Shown here piece after piece: positions 7,314-17,200 of a stretch of 51,306 nt of DNA. A program made the translations under genes and the position numbers. The DNA is taken from NCBI GenBank assembly GCA_902762325.1, contig CACWNV010000015.1:1-51306 (forward strand), read 5' to 3'. The notes below the pieces were generated by a model. That model was not told the origin of the DNA and made no database searches. It was given only the letters and a program-made list of their open reading frames with translations. The stretch is from an uncultured Prevotellaceae bacterium. Lineage in GTDB: Bacteria > Bacteroidota > Bacteroidia > Bacteroidales > Bacteroidaceae. The stretch's first letter is position 1; the number at the start of each line of letters is the position of its first letter.

Positions 7314-8336
7314 ATGAAGAGAGTATTCATAATATGCGCATTGGCTCTTTTGCTTATCGGATGCAACGAGACCACAAAAAAGAAACAATCGTTTTGCCTG
7401 CAAGGGGCATGGAAGTTACGGAAAGTGGAGTTTCCTGAAGGCAAGACACGCGAGTACCCTACAGAAGAGGGAAGTACGTATTGCCGGATATACGGTCAGG
7501 ACAGCGTCTTCTATCAATGTCAGCTCACGACAACCGACAGGGGAATCGTCATCATGCCGATAGAAATGAGTGAGGTGACATTGATCAACAAAGGGAATGG
7601 CGAAGTGCTCTATTTAGAGGATGAAGACCCGCATCCTCTCACTCTGGCTGGCGATACTTCCCTCACCATCCAGCAGACAGGCGTACTCTACTCGTGGGTT
7701 CGGGACAACGACCTTTACAAAGACTGGGGCGATGATATACGCGACATCGTTTCACGGGAGATGCAAAACGCAGACAATGCCTACACACACAGCTATGTGC
7801 TCTCCGCAAAGGAACGACAACAGCAGAAAACCATTCATTGGCTTGTCTTTATTATCTGCCTTGTCATGATGGGCGTGATACAATATGTCATTGCGAGTCA
7901 TAAAAGCAAGCAACGGCTACGGTTGCAACTCCAACAGATACAGGAAGAACATGAAGAGCGTTCACAACATGTCCGCCAGGCAATCATGGCAGACGAAAAA
8001 CGCTTCTTTGCATCCGATGAGTATGAAGCATTACACAAGCGTATCATCAGCGGACAACAGCTGACAAAGCAGGAATGGACCGATGTGGAAAAGATGCTGA
8101 AGACCGTCTATCCCGGATTCACCATCCAACTAAGAGGTCTGCTCCCTATGTCAGAATTAGAGTATCAGACATGTCTGCTCATCAAGCTACGTATCCAGCC
8201 AAAGGACATTGCTTCTGTGCTGATTCGCGACGTGAGTACCATCAGCACCGTTCGGAGCCGACTATATAATAAGGTGTTCGGAAAGAAAGGAGGTACAAAG
8301 GACTGGGATAACTTCATTCTATCTATCGGTGCATAA
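7314..8336 (+). CDS. Membrane-anchored HTH regulator with lipocalin-like sensor domain
   Basis: A 340-residue protein. It begins with a lipoprotein-type signal (MKRVFIICALALLLIGC). Residues about 25-150 form an extracytoplasmic domain with GAWKLRKVEF, CRIYGQDSVFYQC and GIVIMPIEMSEV. One membrane helix follows (about 174-194, WLVFIICLVMMGVIQYVIAS), then a basic coiled coil, then a cytoplasmic LuxR-like helix-turn-helix at about 277-339 (YQTCLLIKLRIQPKDIASVL, then STISTVRSRLYNKVFG). That C-terminal module is the one used by many Bacteroidota transmembrane regulators. I infer that it senses an envelope signal and controls the secreted homologue encoded 132 nt downstream, and itself. Confidence 0.8.
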   Translation: MKRVFIICALALLLIGCNETTKKKQSFCLQGAWKLRKVEFPEGKTREYPTEEGSTYCRIYGQDSVFYQCQLTTTDRGIVIMPIEMSEVTLINKGNGEVLYLEDEDPHPLTLAGDTSLTIQQTGVLYSWVRDNDLYKDWGDDIRDIVSREMQNADNAYTHSYVLSAKERQQQKTIHWLVFIICLVMMGVIQYVIASHKSKQRLRLQLQQIQEEHEERSQHVRQAIMADEKRFFASDEYEALHKRIISGQQLTKQEWTDVEKMLKTVYPGFTIQLRGLLPMSELEYQTCLLIKLRIQPKDIASVLIRDVSTISTVRSRLYNKVFGKKGGTKDWDNFILSIGA

Positions 8337-8351
8337 AATCCTTGCAAAAAG

Positions 8352-8365
8352 TTTGCATCTGCAAA
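8352..8365. promoter_or_regulatory. Palindrome TTTGCA-TC-TGCAAA upstream of the secreted-protein gene
   Basis: A perfect 6+6 inverted repeat directly abuts the second copy of the 32-bp element. Together with the repeated GCAAA units it may form the regulator's binding site. Confidence 0.5.
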
Positions 8366-8396
8366 TGCAAAGGAAAAGCAAACTGGATTTCTTGGC
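8365..8396 (+). promoter_or_regulatory. 32-bp upstream element, copy 2 (candidate operator)
   Basis: Matches 7239-7270 at 24 of 32 positions, including ATGCAAAG, GCAAAC and CTTGGC, with the same 18-nt distance to the -7 box. See copy 1. Confidence 0.65.
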
Positions 8397-8422
8397 GGCA
8401 AGTATAAAAGCCTGTATCTTTG
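8392..8422 (+). promoter_or_regulatory. Promoter of the secreted lipocalin-like gene
   Basis: TTG (8392-8394), 20 nt, TATCTTTG (8415-8422). The leader to the ATG at 8469 is about 40 nt. Confidence 0.75.
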
Positions 8423-8468
8423 CATCGACAAATCATTCAAAGTAAAACCTGATTAAAAACTTAAACGT

Positions 8469-8963
8469 ATGAAAAGAGTAATGTTTGTAATGGCAGTTGT
8501 GCTCATGAGCGCACTGCATGTTAATGCCCAGACTACGAAAGTAGCGGATAAGGAACTCATTGGGGCATGGGTGATGGAATCCATGCAGTTTGAGGGAGAA
8601 AAGAAAATCATGTGTGGTAAGGAAAGCGGCTATAGTCAGTTCAAGTACTACGGTCCCGATGGCGAGTATGCCTGTGCTGAGATTGGCCTCAGTAAAGACG
8701 GCAAAGTGGTAATCATGCCTCACGAATATGGGACCTATACCTTCAAGAACGGTGTCTATACCGAGATGGGACGTTCCACTAAGGACGGAGACATGGTGCT
8801 TGTCGACAAGAACACCTTCAAAGGACGCTGGAAGAATCGTCATGATGTATGGAAGAAGACCGCTCTTCCGGAGAAGGTCGTAAAATACATCGTGAACTGT
8901 TGCAAGTCTAAGGAGACACCTGCTGACATTCAGCAGCTCATCAAAAAGAACATGTTCAATTAG
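8469..8963 (+). CDS. Secreted DUF4488/lipocalin-like protein
   Basis: A 164-residue protein with a signal peptide ending HVNAQ (about residue 21). The mature part has LIGAWVMESMQFEGEKK, SQFKYYGPDGEYACAEIG and KVVIMPHEYGTYTF, resembling DUF4488 or other lipocalin-like proteins of Bacteroidota. The order GAW / YG.D / VIMP.E is the same as in the extracytoplasmic domain of the preceding regulator, which suggests duplication or mimicry of the sensor. The C-terminal 35 residues (VKYIVNCCKSKETPADIQQL) look helical and carry a Cys-Cys pair. Ligand and function are unknown. Confidence 0.75.
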   Translation: MKRVMFVMAVVLMSALHVNAQTTKVADKELIGAWVMESMQFEGEKKIMCGKESGYSQFKYYGPDGEYACAEIGLSKDGKVVIMPHEYGTYTFKNGVYTEMGRSTKDGDMVLVDKNTFKGRWKNRHDVWKKTALPEKVVKYIVNCCKSKETPADIQQLIKKNMFN

Positions 8964-8997
8964 ATTAGTTTAGTTAGATAGTACTACCCGGGACATT

Positions 8998-9030
8998 CAG
9001 GAGGTGGCAGTGATGCTCCCTCCTGTTTTT
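8998..9030 (+). terminator. Terminator after the secreted lipocalin-like gene
   Basis: CAGGAGG (8998-9004) pairs with CCTCCTG (9019-9025), followed by five T residues. Confidence 0.75.
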
Positions 9031-9096
9031 GTAAAGAGCACGTTTACGAGTTGTAAAGAGCACATTTAGCACTCGTAAAGAGTATGTTTGCAATGG
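9031..9096. repeat. Three-unit 22-bp repeat array A
   Basis: Three consecutive 22-bp units start at 9031, 9053 and 9075. Each opens GTAAAGAGYRYRTTT and the ends diverge. Read on the minus strand the core is TAAACGTGCTCTTTA, the same core as the array at 21616-21681. The array lies between convergent genes, directly after a terminator. Confidence 0.8.
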
Positions 9097-9167
9097 GGAA
9101 AGAATCTATTGAGTATGGTGAAGACAGAGAGAGGATTAGGAGAGATTTAGGAGATAGTTTTAACGTC

Positions 9168-11024
9168 TCAATTGAGAAGTGATGTGTCTCCTGTATAAAG
9201 CTGATAATACTTTCCTTTGAGCTGCAAGAGTTCCTCATGAGTTCCATGCTCAATGATGCGACCATGATCGAGCACAATAATCTGGTCGGCATTGCGAACG
9301 GTGGAAAGACGATGGGCAATGACAAAAGTAGTGCGTCCCGACATCAGAGAGTCCATCCCCCTTTGTACAAGCAGTTCGGTACGCGTGTCGATGCTTGACG
9401 TAGCCTCGTCTAAGATAAGTACTGGAGAATGAGCCACCGCCGCCCGCGCAATGGCAAGCAGTTGTCTCTCACCTTGCGACAAGTTTCCTCCATCCCCTTC
9501 AAGTACGGTCAGATAGCCTTTGGCAAGTCTTCTGATAAAGTCATCCGCTCCAACCCTCCGGGCTGCCTCCCGACATTCTTCATCCGTTGCATCAAGACGA
9601 CCATAGCGGATGTTGTCGATGACGGTTCCTGTAAAGAGGTGGGTATCCTGTAATACTATTCCCATCGACTTCCTCAGAGATTCCTTACGGATGTTCTGAA
9701 TTGGAATTCCATCATATAGAATCTCACCGCTCTGTGCATCGTAGAAGCGGTTGATAAGGTTGATGACCGTTGTCTTCCCCGCTCCTGTTCCTCCTACAAA
9801 GGCAATTTTCTGGCTGGGATTCGTGTTAATCGTTATGTCAAAGAGTATCTGCTTTGAAGAGTCATAACTGAAATTGACGTTTCTAAAATCCACATCCCCC
9901 TGCGGATTCACCAGCACCTCACTTCCTTTATCCTCTTCGGGCTCGGCATCCAACAATCTGAATACTCGTTCTGCACCGACGGAAGCATTGAGAACACTAT
10001 TAATCTGCTGGCTGACATGGGTAATGGGTTGTGTGAAACTCTTGTTCAGCTGAAGGAAACTGACAAGAGTGCCAAGGGTAATGGAGAATTGAACGCCAAG
10101 AATAGAAGAGTGTCCAAGTGCAAGAGTCGCCCCAACGACAGCTATCAGCACGTACGTCAGACTTCCCAGACTACCATTGACGGGCATCACGATATTTGCA
10201 ATCTTATTGGCATTGCATGCGCTGGAACGCAACTGCTCGTTGATTGTCTCAAAATCGCTTATAGCCTTCTCCTCATGACAGAATACTTTAACGACCTTCT
10301 GTCCCGTCATCATTTCCTCAATAAAGCCATTGACCTTTGCCAGACTCTCCTGCTGGATGCGGAAGTAGCCACGCGACCGTTCGCCCAGCTTTGTCGTCGT
10401 AAACATCATGACAACAGCCATCACGATGCTTACCAAAGTCAGTGGAACGCTAAGCACGATCATTGACACGAATGTCACGGTAATCGTGATAATCGAATTG
10501 AAGACCTGCGCCATGCTCGTGGAAATCACCTGACGAAGGGAATCCACGTCATTCGTATAGGTGGACATCAGTTCTCCGTGAGAATGTGTATCGAAATAGC
10601 CTATCGGCAAACGCTGCATGTTCTCAAAGATATCTTTCCGAAGCCGGAGCATCGTACCTTGGCTCACATTGATCATCAGTCGATTGTAACTATAAGAACA
10701 GATCACGCCAAAGAGCAGGACAAGTCCCAGCTGGAACAACGTCTGCATCAAGGAAGTATACTGAGGATTGTCTGCCTGGGTGAGCGGTACGATATAATCG
10801 TCTATCAATGACTTTGTAAATAATGTCGAAGCCAAGGAAGTCACAGAAGAAATCATGATACATGCGAGTACCGTCAGCACAGACCACTTGTAGTATTTAA
10901 GAACAAAGCGCAACAACCTCAGAAGGGTGGTCTTCTTATTCGCATCCAGCCTTTGTCTTGCTGACTGAAAGCCACGACCAGGGTTGCGGGAGAATGCCTT
11001 GCCTCCGAATCTGTCTCCGTTCAT
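9168..11024 (-). CDS. Heterodimeric ABC exporter half-transporter with canonical catalytic site
   Basis: A 618-residue type I ABC exporter half: a basic N-terminal extension, six membrane helices (about residues 40-340), then the nucleotide-binding domain. Walker A is GGTGAGKTT (about 413), the Q-loop VLQDTHLF, the signature NLSQGERQLL (about 518), Walker B VLILDEATSSID with the catalytic Glu (about 537), and the H-loop IAHRLSTV. The signature is non-standard (SQGE for SGGQ), whereas the partner's is standard. That is the pattern of asymmetric exporters such as TM287/288 or BmrCD. Start and stop overlap by 4 nt with the partner. It is the last gene of the eight-gene operon. The substrate is unknown: drug, lipid or peptide. 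Confidence 0.93.
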   Translation of the reverse strand: MNGDRFGGKAFSRNPGRGFQSARQRLDANKKTTLLRLLRFVLKYYKWSVLTVLACIMISSVTSLASTLFTKSLIDDYIVPLTQADNPQYTSLMQTLFQLGLVLLFGVICSYSYNRLMINVSQGTMLRLRKDIFENMQRLPIGYFDTHSHGELMSTYTNDVDSLRQVISTSMAQVFNSIITITVTFVSMIVLSVPLTLVSIVMAVVMMFTTTKLGERSRGYFRIQQESLAKVNGFIEEMMTGQKVVKVFCHEEKAISDFETINEQLRSSACNANKIANIVMPVNGSLGSLTYVLIAVVGATLALGHSSILGVQFSITLGTLVSFLQLNKSFTQPITHVSQQINSVLNASVGAERVFRLLDAEPEEDKGSEVLVNPQGDVDFRNVNFSYDSSKQILFDITINTNPSQKIAFVGGTGAGKTTVINLINRFYDAQSGEILYDGIPIQNIRKESLRKSMGIVLQDTHLFTGTVIDNIRYGRLDATDEECREAARRVGADDFIRRLAKGYLTVLEGDGGNLSQGERQLLAIARAAVAHSPVLILDEATSSIDTRTELLVQRGMDSLMSGRTTFVIAHRLSTVRNADQIIVLDHGRIIEHGTHEELLQLKGKYYQLYTGDTSLLN

Positions 11025-12805
11025 GCATTCCCTCCTTTCTTGTCAAAATCCCCGATGTCTTTGTTCTGTATCTCACAGATCTCCCGATAGAGGTCATTCG
11101 TTTTCATCAGCTCTTCATGAGTCCCGAATCCTGTAACCATGCCATTATCCATGACGATAATCTTGTCACAGTCTTTCACACTCAATATGCGCTGGGCAAT
11201 GATAAGCTGTGTCATCTCAGGCAACTGCTTACGGAATGCCATGCGTATCTTTGCATCAGTAGCAGTGTCACACGCACTGGTCGCATCATCGAGTATCAGG
11301 ATGCGAGGATGCTTCAACAAGGCGCGGGCAATACAGAGACGCTGCTTCTGTCCGCCGGAAATATTTGTACCGCCCTGCTCTATTCGTGTCTCGTAGCCAT
11401 CCGGCTTTTCCATGATAAAATCATCAGCCTGCGCTATCTTGCAAGCCTCGCGACAATCCTCAAGGGTTGCATGCTCATTTCCCCACCGAAGGTTTTCAAG
11501 GATGGTACCGGAGAAGAGTGTGTTCTGCTGCAATACGACAGACACCGCATTACGAAGAGTATGGATATCATATTCCCTGACATCGCATCCTCCAACCATC
11601 ACCTGCCCTTTTGTGACATCATAGAGCCGACTGATCAGATTGACCAACGTGGACTTTCCCGAACCAGTACCGCCAATGATACCAATCGTCTGTCCCGGTT
11701 CGATTCTGAAAGAGACATTATAGAGTGCCGAACGCTTGCTCTGGTGAGAACCCGTGGCAGGCGATGGACTATCATTAACACTGTAGTCAAATCTCACATC
11801 GCGGAACTCGATGCTTCCATCGGCGACAACGGTCACGGGATTTTCAGGATTCGTGATGTCAGTCTTTAGGTTGATAACCTCTGTCACTCGTCTGCCACTG
11901 GCAGCACTCTGCGTGAGCATAATGAAGACCATGGACAACATCATCAACGACATCAGAATTGACATTACATAAGTGAACAGAGAAGTAAGTTCACCTGTTG
12001 TCAATGTACCTTCAACGATATAATGTGCTCCAAACCATGAAAGAGCTATCATGCACCCATATACGACCATATTCATGATAGGATGGTTGAGTGCCATTAG
12101 GCTCTCAGCACGGACATAAAGCCAATACAAGCCCTCAGCTGCCTTTGCAAATTTCTCGTTCTCGTATTTCTCACGCACAAACGCTTTCACCACCCGAATC
12201 GCCTGTACATTCTCCTGTACTTTCAGGTTCAGTTCGTCATACTGTTCGAAAACCTTCTGGAACATGCGGGCTACGCGTGAGATGATGTGATAAAGCGAGA
12301 AGGACAAGATAACCATTGCCAGAATAAAGATCACCGACAAACGAGCATCAATGAACAGACACATACAGATGGATAGAATGAGTCGAAAGGGAGCACGTAC
12401 CGTTACACGTAGTATCTGCTGGTAGGCATTCTGAAGATTACTGACATCGGTTGTCATACGGGTTACCAGTCCTGATGTCGAAAATCTGTCAATATCCGCA
12501 AAAGAGAAAGTCTGGATGTTCTTGTACATGGCTGAACGGAGATTGGCAGCAAAGCCCGTCGATGCATAGGCGGACATCCTACCGGCAAGAATACCAAACA
12601 GCAGGCTCACGCATGCCATGATAATCATGACAAACCCATAGAAATAAACATTCTGCATGTTGCCTGCACTGATACCCTTGTCTATCAATGATGCCGTAAC
12701 ATAAGGTATCAGCACATCCATAATCACCTCCAGTACAATAAAAACCGGAGTCAGTATGGAAGCCTTCTTGTATTCTTTTATCTGACCGTAGAGTGTTTTT
12801 ATCAT
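11021..12805 (-). CDS. Heterodimeric ABC exporter half-transporter with degenerate catalytic site
   Basis: A 594-residue half-exporter with six membrane helices and a nucleotide-binding domain. Walker A GGTGSGKST (about 382) and the signature ISGGQKQRL are standard. Walker B, ILILDDATSACD (about 503), has Asp in place of the catalytic Glu, and the H-loop reads IAQR instead of IAHR (about 535). These two changes mark the degenerate ATP site of a heterodimer. The partner gene follows with a 4-nt ATGA-type overlap, ensuring equal synthesis. The start codon directly follows the stop of the zinc-ribbon gene, so the exporter belongs to the tubulin/actin-like operon rather than standing alone. Confidence 0.93.
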   Translation of the reverse strand: MIKTLYGQIKEYKKASILTPVFIVLEVIMDVLIPYVTASLIDKGISAGNMQNVYFYGFVMIIMACVSLLFGILAGRMSAYASTGFAANLRSAMYKNIQTFSFADIDRFSTSGLVTRMTTDVSNLQNAYQQILRVTVRAPFRLILSICMCLFIDARLSVIFILAMVILSFSLYHIISRVARMFQKVFEQYDELNLKVQENVQAIRVVKAFVREKYENEKFAKAAEGLYWLYVRAESLMALNHPIMNMVVYGCMIALSWFGAHYIVEGTLTTGELTSLFTYVMSILMSLMMLSMVFIMLTQSAASGRRVTEVINLKTDITNPENPVTVVADGSIEFRDVRFDYSVNDSPSPATGSHQSKRSALYNVSFRIEPGQTIGIIGGTGSGKSTLVNLISRLYDVTKGQVMVGGCDVREYDIHTLRNAVSVVLQQNTLFSGTILENLRWGNEHATLEDCREACKIAQADDFIMEKPDGYETRIEQGGTNISGGQKQRLCIARALLKHPRILILDDATSACDTATDAKIRMAFRKQLPEMTQLIIAQRILSVKDCDKIIVMDNGMVTGFGTHEELMKTNDLYREICEIQNKDIGDFDKKGGNA

Positions 12806-13588
12806 TTAATAAAACTCTCTCTTCTCCATCCACATGCCGTCGCCGGCATCTATTCTTTCATTCTCTAAGTCTAATTTACGTACTTCCACCTCACCTTTAC
12901 CAAAGTCACAGAAAAGACATCCCTTCTCGTAATAGAATGTCCCATGACTTGTTTCTCCACCAGAGGCCTCTGCTATGTGGTTGCCATGGATGGTTATTCG
13001 TATCATCCCTTCTTCTGAATCAACAACCCAGCTGCCTTCAATCCAGTCGGGAGCCTTTTCGGGAGCAACCTCCTGAAACTCATCGGCCTCATCAATAACC
13101 TCCGGCTCTGGCAAAGCATTGGAGGTGGGAGCCTTTATCACTTCATCAGGTGTCTTGATGTCTTCGGATGTATATCTCTTTTCAGAGCCGCATGTCTGTA
13201 AAAAGAAAATGGCAAGAACAATAGAAACGACGATTCCAATGACACACCCTTTCATGTAGTTCTGCGTCTTTTCAGATGTACGTAACAGATTGGGAGGAGT
13301 GACATGCTTACTCTGCTTCCATCTGTTTGCATCAGAATCATGATAGTGAGATGCAGGGGGTACAGGCTGAGTCGTTCTGTGAACATGCCTGTTGTCCTGT
13401 ATAGCAGCTTCATCCGCTCCTGCCCTTTGAGTTTGATTCTCAACTCTCTTCTCTACATGAGGAGCATCTGTGGGAACTGTATAGGTGAACGGTGTACCAC
13501 ATCGCGGGCACACAGTCGCTAATTCTTTTATACCTGATGCAACGGACGCATCAAACCTATATCTGCATTTCGGGCATTTCACTTCCAT
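12806..13588 (-). CDS. Zinc-ribbon, single-helix membrane protein
   Basis: A 260-residue protein of unknown function. The N-terminus has a zinc ribbon of two CxxC pairs (CPKC at about 5 and CPRC at about 27, MJ0042-like). A polar linker follows, then a membrane helix (GCVIGIVVSIVLAIFFLQTC, about 114-133), an acidic proline-rich stretch, and a C-terminal domain beginning WIEGSWVVDSEEGMIRITIHG that looks like a small beta barrel. The topology suggests a cytoplasmic ribbon and an external beta domain, linking the cytosolic NTPases of the operon to the envelope. Adjacent to the ABC gene with no gap and 27 nt after the coiled-coil gene. Confidence 0.75.
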   Translation of the reverse strand: MEVKCPKCRYRFDASVASGIKELATVCPRCGTPFTYTVPTDAPHVEKRVENQTQRAGADEAAIQDNRHVHRTTQPVPPASHYHDSDANRWKQSKHVTPPNLLRTSEKTQNYMKGCVIGIVVSIVLAIFFLQTCGSEKRYTSEDIKTPDEVIKAPTSNALPEPEVIDEADEFQEVAPEKAPDWIEGSWVVDSEEGMIRITIHGNHIAEASGGETSHGTFYYEKGCLFCDFGKGEVEVRKLDLENERIDAGDGMWMEKREFY

Positions 13589-13615
13589 AATTCAAACACA
13601 CACGTTTTTCGGTTA

Positions 13616-14206
13616 TCATTCAAAGTGTACAATGGCTTTGCGGGTCACCTTCCAAATGCCGTTTTCCTTAGTCAACGCTCCCTCTTCATCTGTGATGATA
13701 TGACGGGGGAAAGCCGACGCATTGCCATTTACTTTACAAACAGGCTTAACAAACTGGGATATGCTGATGGAGGCTGTAGCAATCGCATCTGAGGTATCTA
13801 ATATCGAGAAGGTACCATTCATGTTATCGCTTGTTGTCAACAGATAGATGCTCTTGCCAATCTGCTCTTGCGATGACACACTGGGGAACGTACCGTCTGC
13901 TGTAGGAGCAGCCAAATACCATTGAGTAGGTTCATCAGCTTTCTGAGGAGTATCTGTTGCACTTATGACAGCAGCGGAAAGACCGAAATCAGATAGTCCC
14001 AAAGACTCTGAAGAAGATTCACTGACTTCTTCGGGCTTCTCTTCTTTCGTTTCTTGCTTCTCAAGAGCCTCAACCCGCTTTTCCAGACTCGCAATTCGTT
14101 TCTGCAAAGCTCTTATCCGGTCCTCGAGCAGACTCGTCAACTGCTCCCTTGCCTCCTCCTCTTCGACATTCTGCTTGCCGAACATATTAGAAAACATATT
14201 TGCCAT
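13616..14206 (-). CDS. Coiled-coil protein of unknown function
   Basis: A 196-residue protein that I do not recognise. Residues about 13-65 form a strong coiled coil (LLEDRIRALQKRIASLEKRV and onward), followed by an acidic Ser/Glu-rich linker and a C-terminal globular region with WYLAAPTADGTF and SIYLLTTSDNMNGTFSI, probably beta-rich. No signal or membrane helix, hence cytosolic. It follows the actin-like gene after 8 nt. By position it could be an adaptor that oligomerises or tethers the filament-type NTPases. Confidence 0.7.
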   Translation of the reverse strand: MANMFSNMFGKQNVEEEEAREQLTSLLEDRIRALQKRIASLEKRVEALEKQETKEEKPEEVSESSSESLGLSDFGLSAAVISATDTPQKADEPTQWYLAAPTADGTFPSVSSQEQIGKSIYLLTTSDNMNGTFSILDTSDAIATASISISQFVKPVCKVNGNASAFPRHIITDEEGALTKENGIWKVTRKAIVHFE

Positions 14207-14214
14207 AAGCTACA

Positions 14215-17200
14215 TCACATCAGGTTTTCAATCAGATTATCACGGATGCTACCGATGATTGGATAGAAGAATACCGTATCCTCTATCGGATCACTTCCAT
14301 TCTTATCATCTGCATTCTTATTCACAAAGTTCCATCCGTTGATAAGATGATGCTCAAGATCCTTGTTGACAAGTTCCTTGAAACGAGAGAGCGACTTGTT
14401 GTCTACGAGGAAGCGGTCTACTACATGTATATCATCACATAGCTTGCAGAAGAACTCATTGAATCTCTTCACCTCATTGACAATCTCCGTCCGAATCTCC
14501 AGCGAAGTCATGTCGTCATACGTCAGCTTCTCTTTGCCAATCATAGAGTAGTTATACTTCAGCTGGCTATCGAAATCATCCAACAGCTTGTTGAGACGGC
14601 TTACACTCTCACAACCACTTGGCTCTCGCACTTCCATCAACGCACCACGACAGGTAATCTGCTTCGGTTCTTTCTTCTCCATCACAACAGAGAATCCGTC
14701 AATATCATACTTCTCACCATAGACACGCTCAAAGACAGCCTGGGTAATCAGGTCGAGATCACGATTGGAACCGACAATGTCCAGCACCTTTGAGCCAGTG
14801 CCACTGAACATAACAGAACGAGGCTTAGCCAGTCCACGATGATGCATCACTTTGGCAACGTAATAGATGAGTGTCACATAGAAATAGATAAAGATAATCT
14901 TCCGTGTCCCGTCCTCATTAAGGCGCATGTTATAGGAGAACACATCATTACCTCCCACCACCTTATTATTAATAACAGAGAACAGGAACGCATTGATGTC
15001 CTCACTCTTCCGTTTACCCGTTATATCATCAAGGATGCCATTCAGCTCTCCGTAACGCTCATCATCAGCGTCAAACAACCGCTTGAAATAGTCCACGTAT
15101 TTAATCAGCATCGGATTGCTGTCTCCGTGTGGGACTTCAGAAAAGCCGTCACCAAACAACACATTGGCAGCAAAACGGAACGAAGTAAGAATTGTAGGCT
15201 GCTGGGCGTTGCTCTCGAAAATAACGACATCACTTGAACCGCCACCTATATCTATGCTTGCGACATTTGAAGCTGAGCCGCGGAACTGACTGGAACTCTT
15301 ATAGAAATAATACGGTGCGACAGATTCAGGCATCTGAATCAAGTTGCTTTCCGTTACGGGAATACCAAAGACTTCTTTGAATGTCTTTGCCCACATCTCT
15401 CCCATCTTTCGGATGTTACCCACCTTCATCGACAAAGGATAGAACCAGACGAGGCGCGTCTTGGTGATATCTCCATTCTCAAGCAACACCTTTGTCCTCA
15501 TCAGCTGGGCAAGTTCAGTAAGATATGAACGAACACGCTTAGAAGTCGCCATTTCCGTTGACCACTTCAAGTTAGGTACGACTCTGTTTCCATAGCCAAT
15601 ACTCTCTTTCTCATAGATGAAAGGAATATTTGCATCGCCAAGTGCAACGATCGCATCTACATTCTCAGCATCCAGACGTTCGCATTCCGATAGCACGGTA
15701 CGCTGGGGGAATCCATAGTCCTCTCCTAATGTCTTTGGCAGCAACTCCTGCTTCATGATGACATCATAGAGGATTTGCTCGCCGTTATATAAAGTAGCAA
15801 GGAGACGGTCTCGGGCAGCAGAATTCAGATGAATCGGCTCTGGCATGTTTCCTCCCTTCATGCACTCCAGATGTGTATTTGTCGTTCCGAAGTCAACGGA
15901 GAAGGTGAATGGTTCATGGCCTGGGATGTAATCTCCCCAGCGAGGACAAACCATACCCTCGGCAACACGGTTACCACGGTCATCTGTCAGCATGATGCTG
16001 ATATAGTCAAACTCAGAGACCAGCTTGTAATAGCATGAGCCGACGCGCTTTTCCGATTTCAGACTACGTTCACGTGCTGTAACGAATTCCTCTTTTACCT
16101 GATTCTGATAGCCATTCTTAAAGAACGTCATAGACAGGCTATAGTTCTGAAGCAGACCAAGTGCTCGGTCAATAAGCTGTACATTGTATTGGTTACCCTG
16201 TGGTATGCGGACAAAGGGGAAGATGCTCAAGGCAAACGGAACGGTGATGAAATAGCCCCGATTGTTTGCCACGTCATAACGTAAGTCAACACTACGAGCC
16301 GACACATAGTTTCTCTCAAGCGTGATGAACTTTCCCTGCTTCTGCACAGGAATACGAAGAATGGCACGTACCGTTTCAGTTGCACCCGTCTGGGTGTGTA
16401 TCATTTCAAACTTTGGACGTCCTCCTATTGTTCCCCACAAGTCTGACACTTTAAAATACTTGAAGAAAAGCGGCTTCAGCGGGAGCACAAAGTCACAGTC
16501 GTCGGTATCTCTGGAACCAATCGACAGATTGCCGTCGAAGAAACAGTCGCGGTCGATAGTATAATCGAGTTTTATCAAAGCGGGCTGGAAGAAGTCGTCG
16601 TCTGTCAGCCAAGGATACTGGTGAGTCGTTGCCGGCAACACGCGCTTCTCTGGAGGAAGGGCATAGTCGGCAGGTGTTATCACCGTTGAATCGGTCCACG
16701 GACTGGAAATGTACTTGAACGGGTCTGTCTGCGGGGCATTCAGATGATTCTGGAGAACCAACGGTAAACGGTCATCTACTTCCTGAGAAGGAACAATCAT
16801 AAAGTCACTTGACAAGATAGAGGCCTGAATGTCTTCGGCACGGGCACAATAGAAAGGTACTCCGAGTGCCTGAATACCCTCGTCCATCTTTGAGTAGTTC
16901 GAGTCAAGGAATGTCTTGGCCTTCTCAATGTTCTCATAATCATAGGCTGAAGGGTTACCAATCTCCTTCAAAATCTCAGTCTGCAATTCACCTGGCAGTA
17001 ACCGAAGATTAGTAATCAGGTAGGCATTCACCTCTCCGCAACATTTCTTAAGATCGGGATATGCGGTGAAAAGCGCATAGATATATTTTACAAACTTCGG
17101 GTCACGACGATACAAAGGACGCCACTGGTCAAAGAGATTCACGTTCTGTTCCACTGGGATGGAATAGACGCCCTCCCTTGCATTTGGCGTAGCCATGAAC

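Noticed and set aside
9031-9096. CRISPR array
   Set aside because: Units are contiguous 22-bp repeats without spacers of unrelated sequence, only three per site, and no cas genes are present.
10958-11869. 303-codon open frame on the plus strand opposite the ABC transporter genes
   Set aside because: It lies wholly antisense to two clear ABC genes with all catalytic motifs and shows no recognisable protein pattern.
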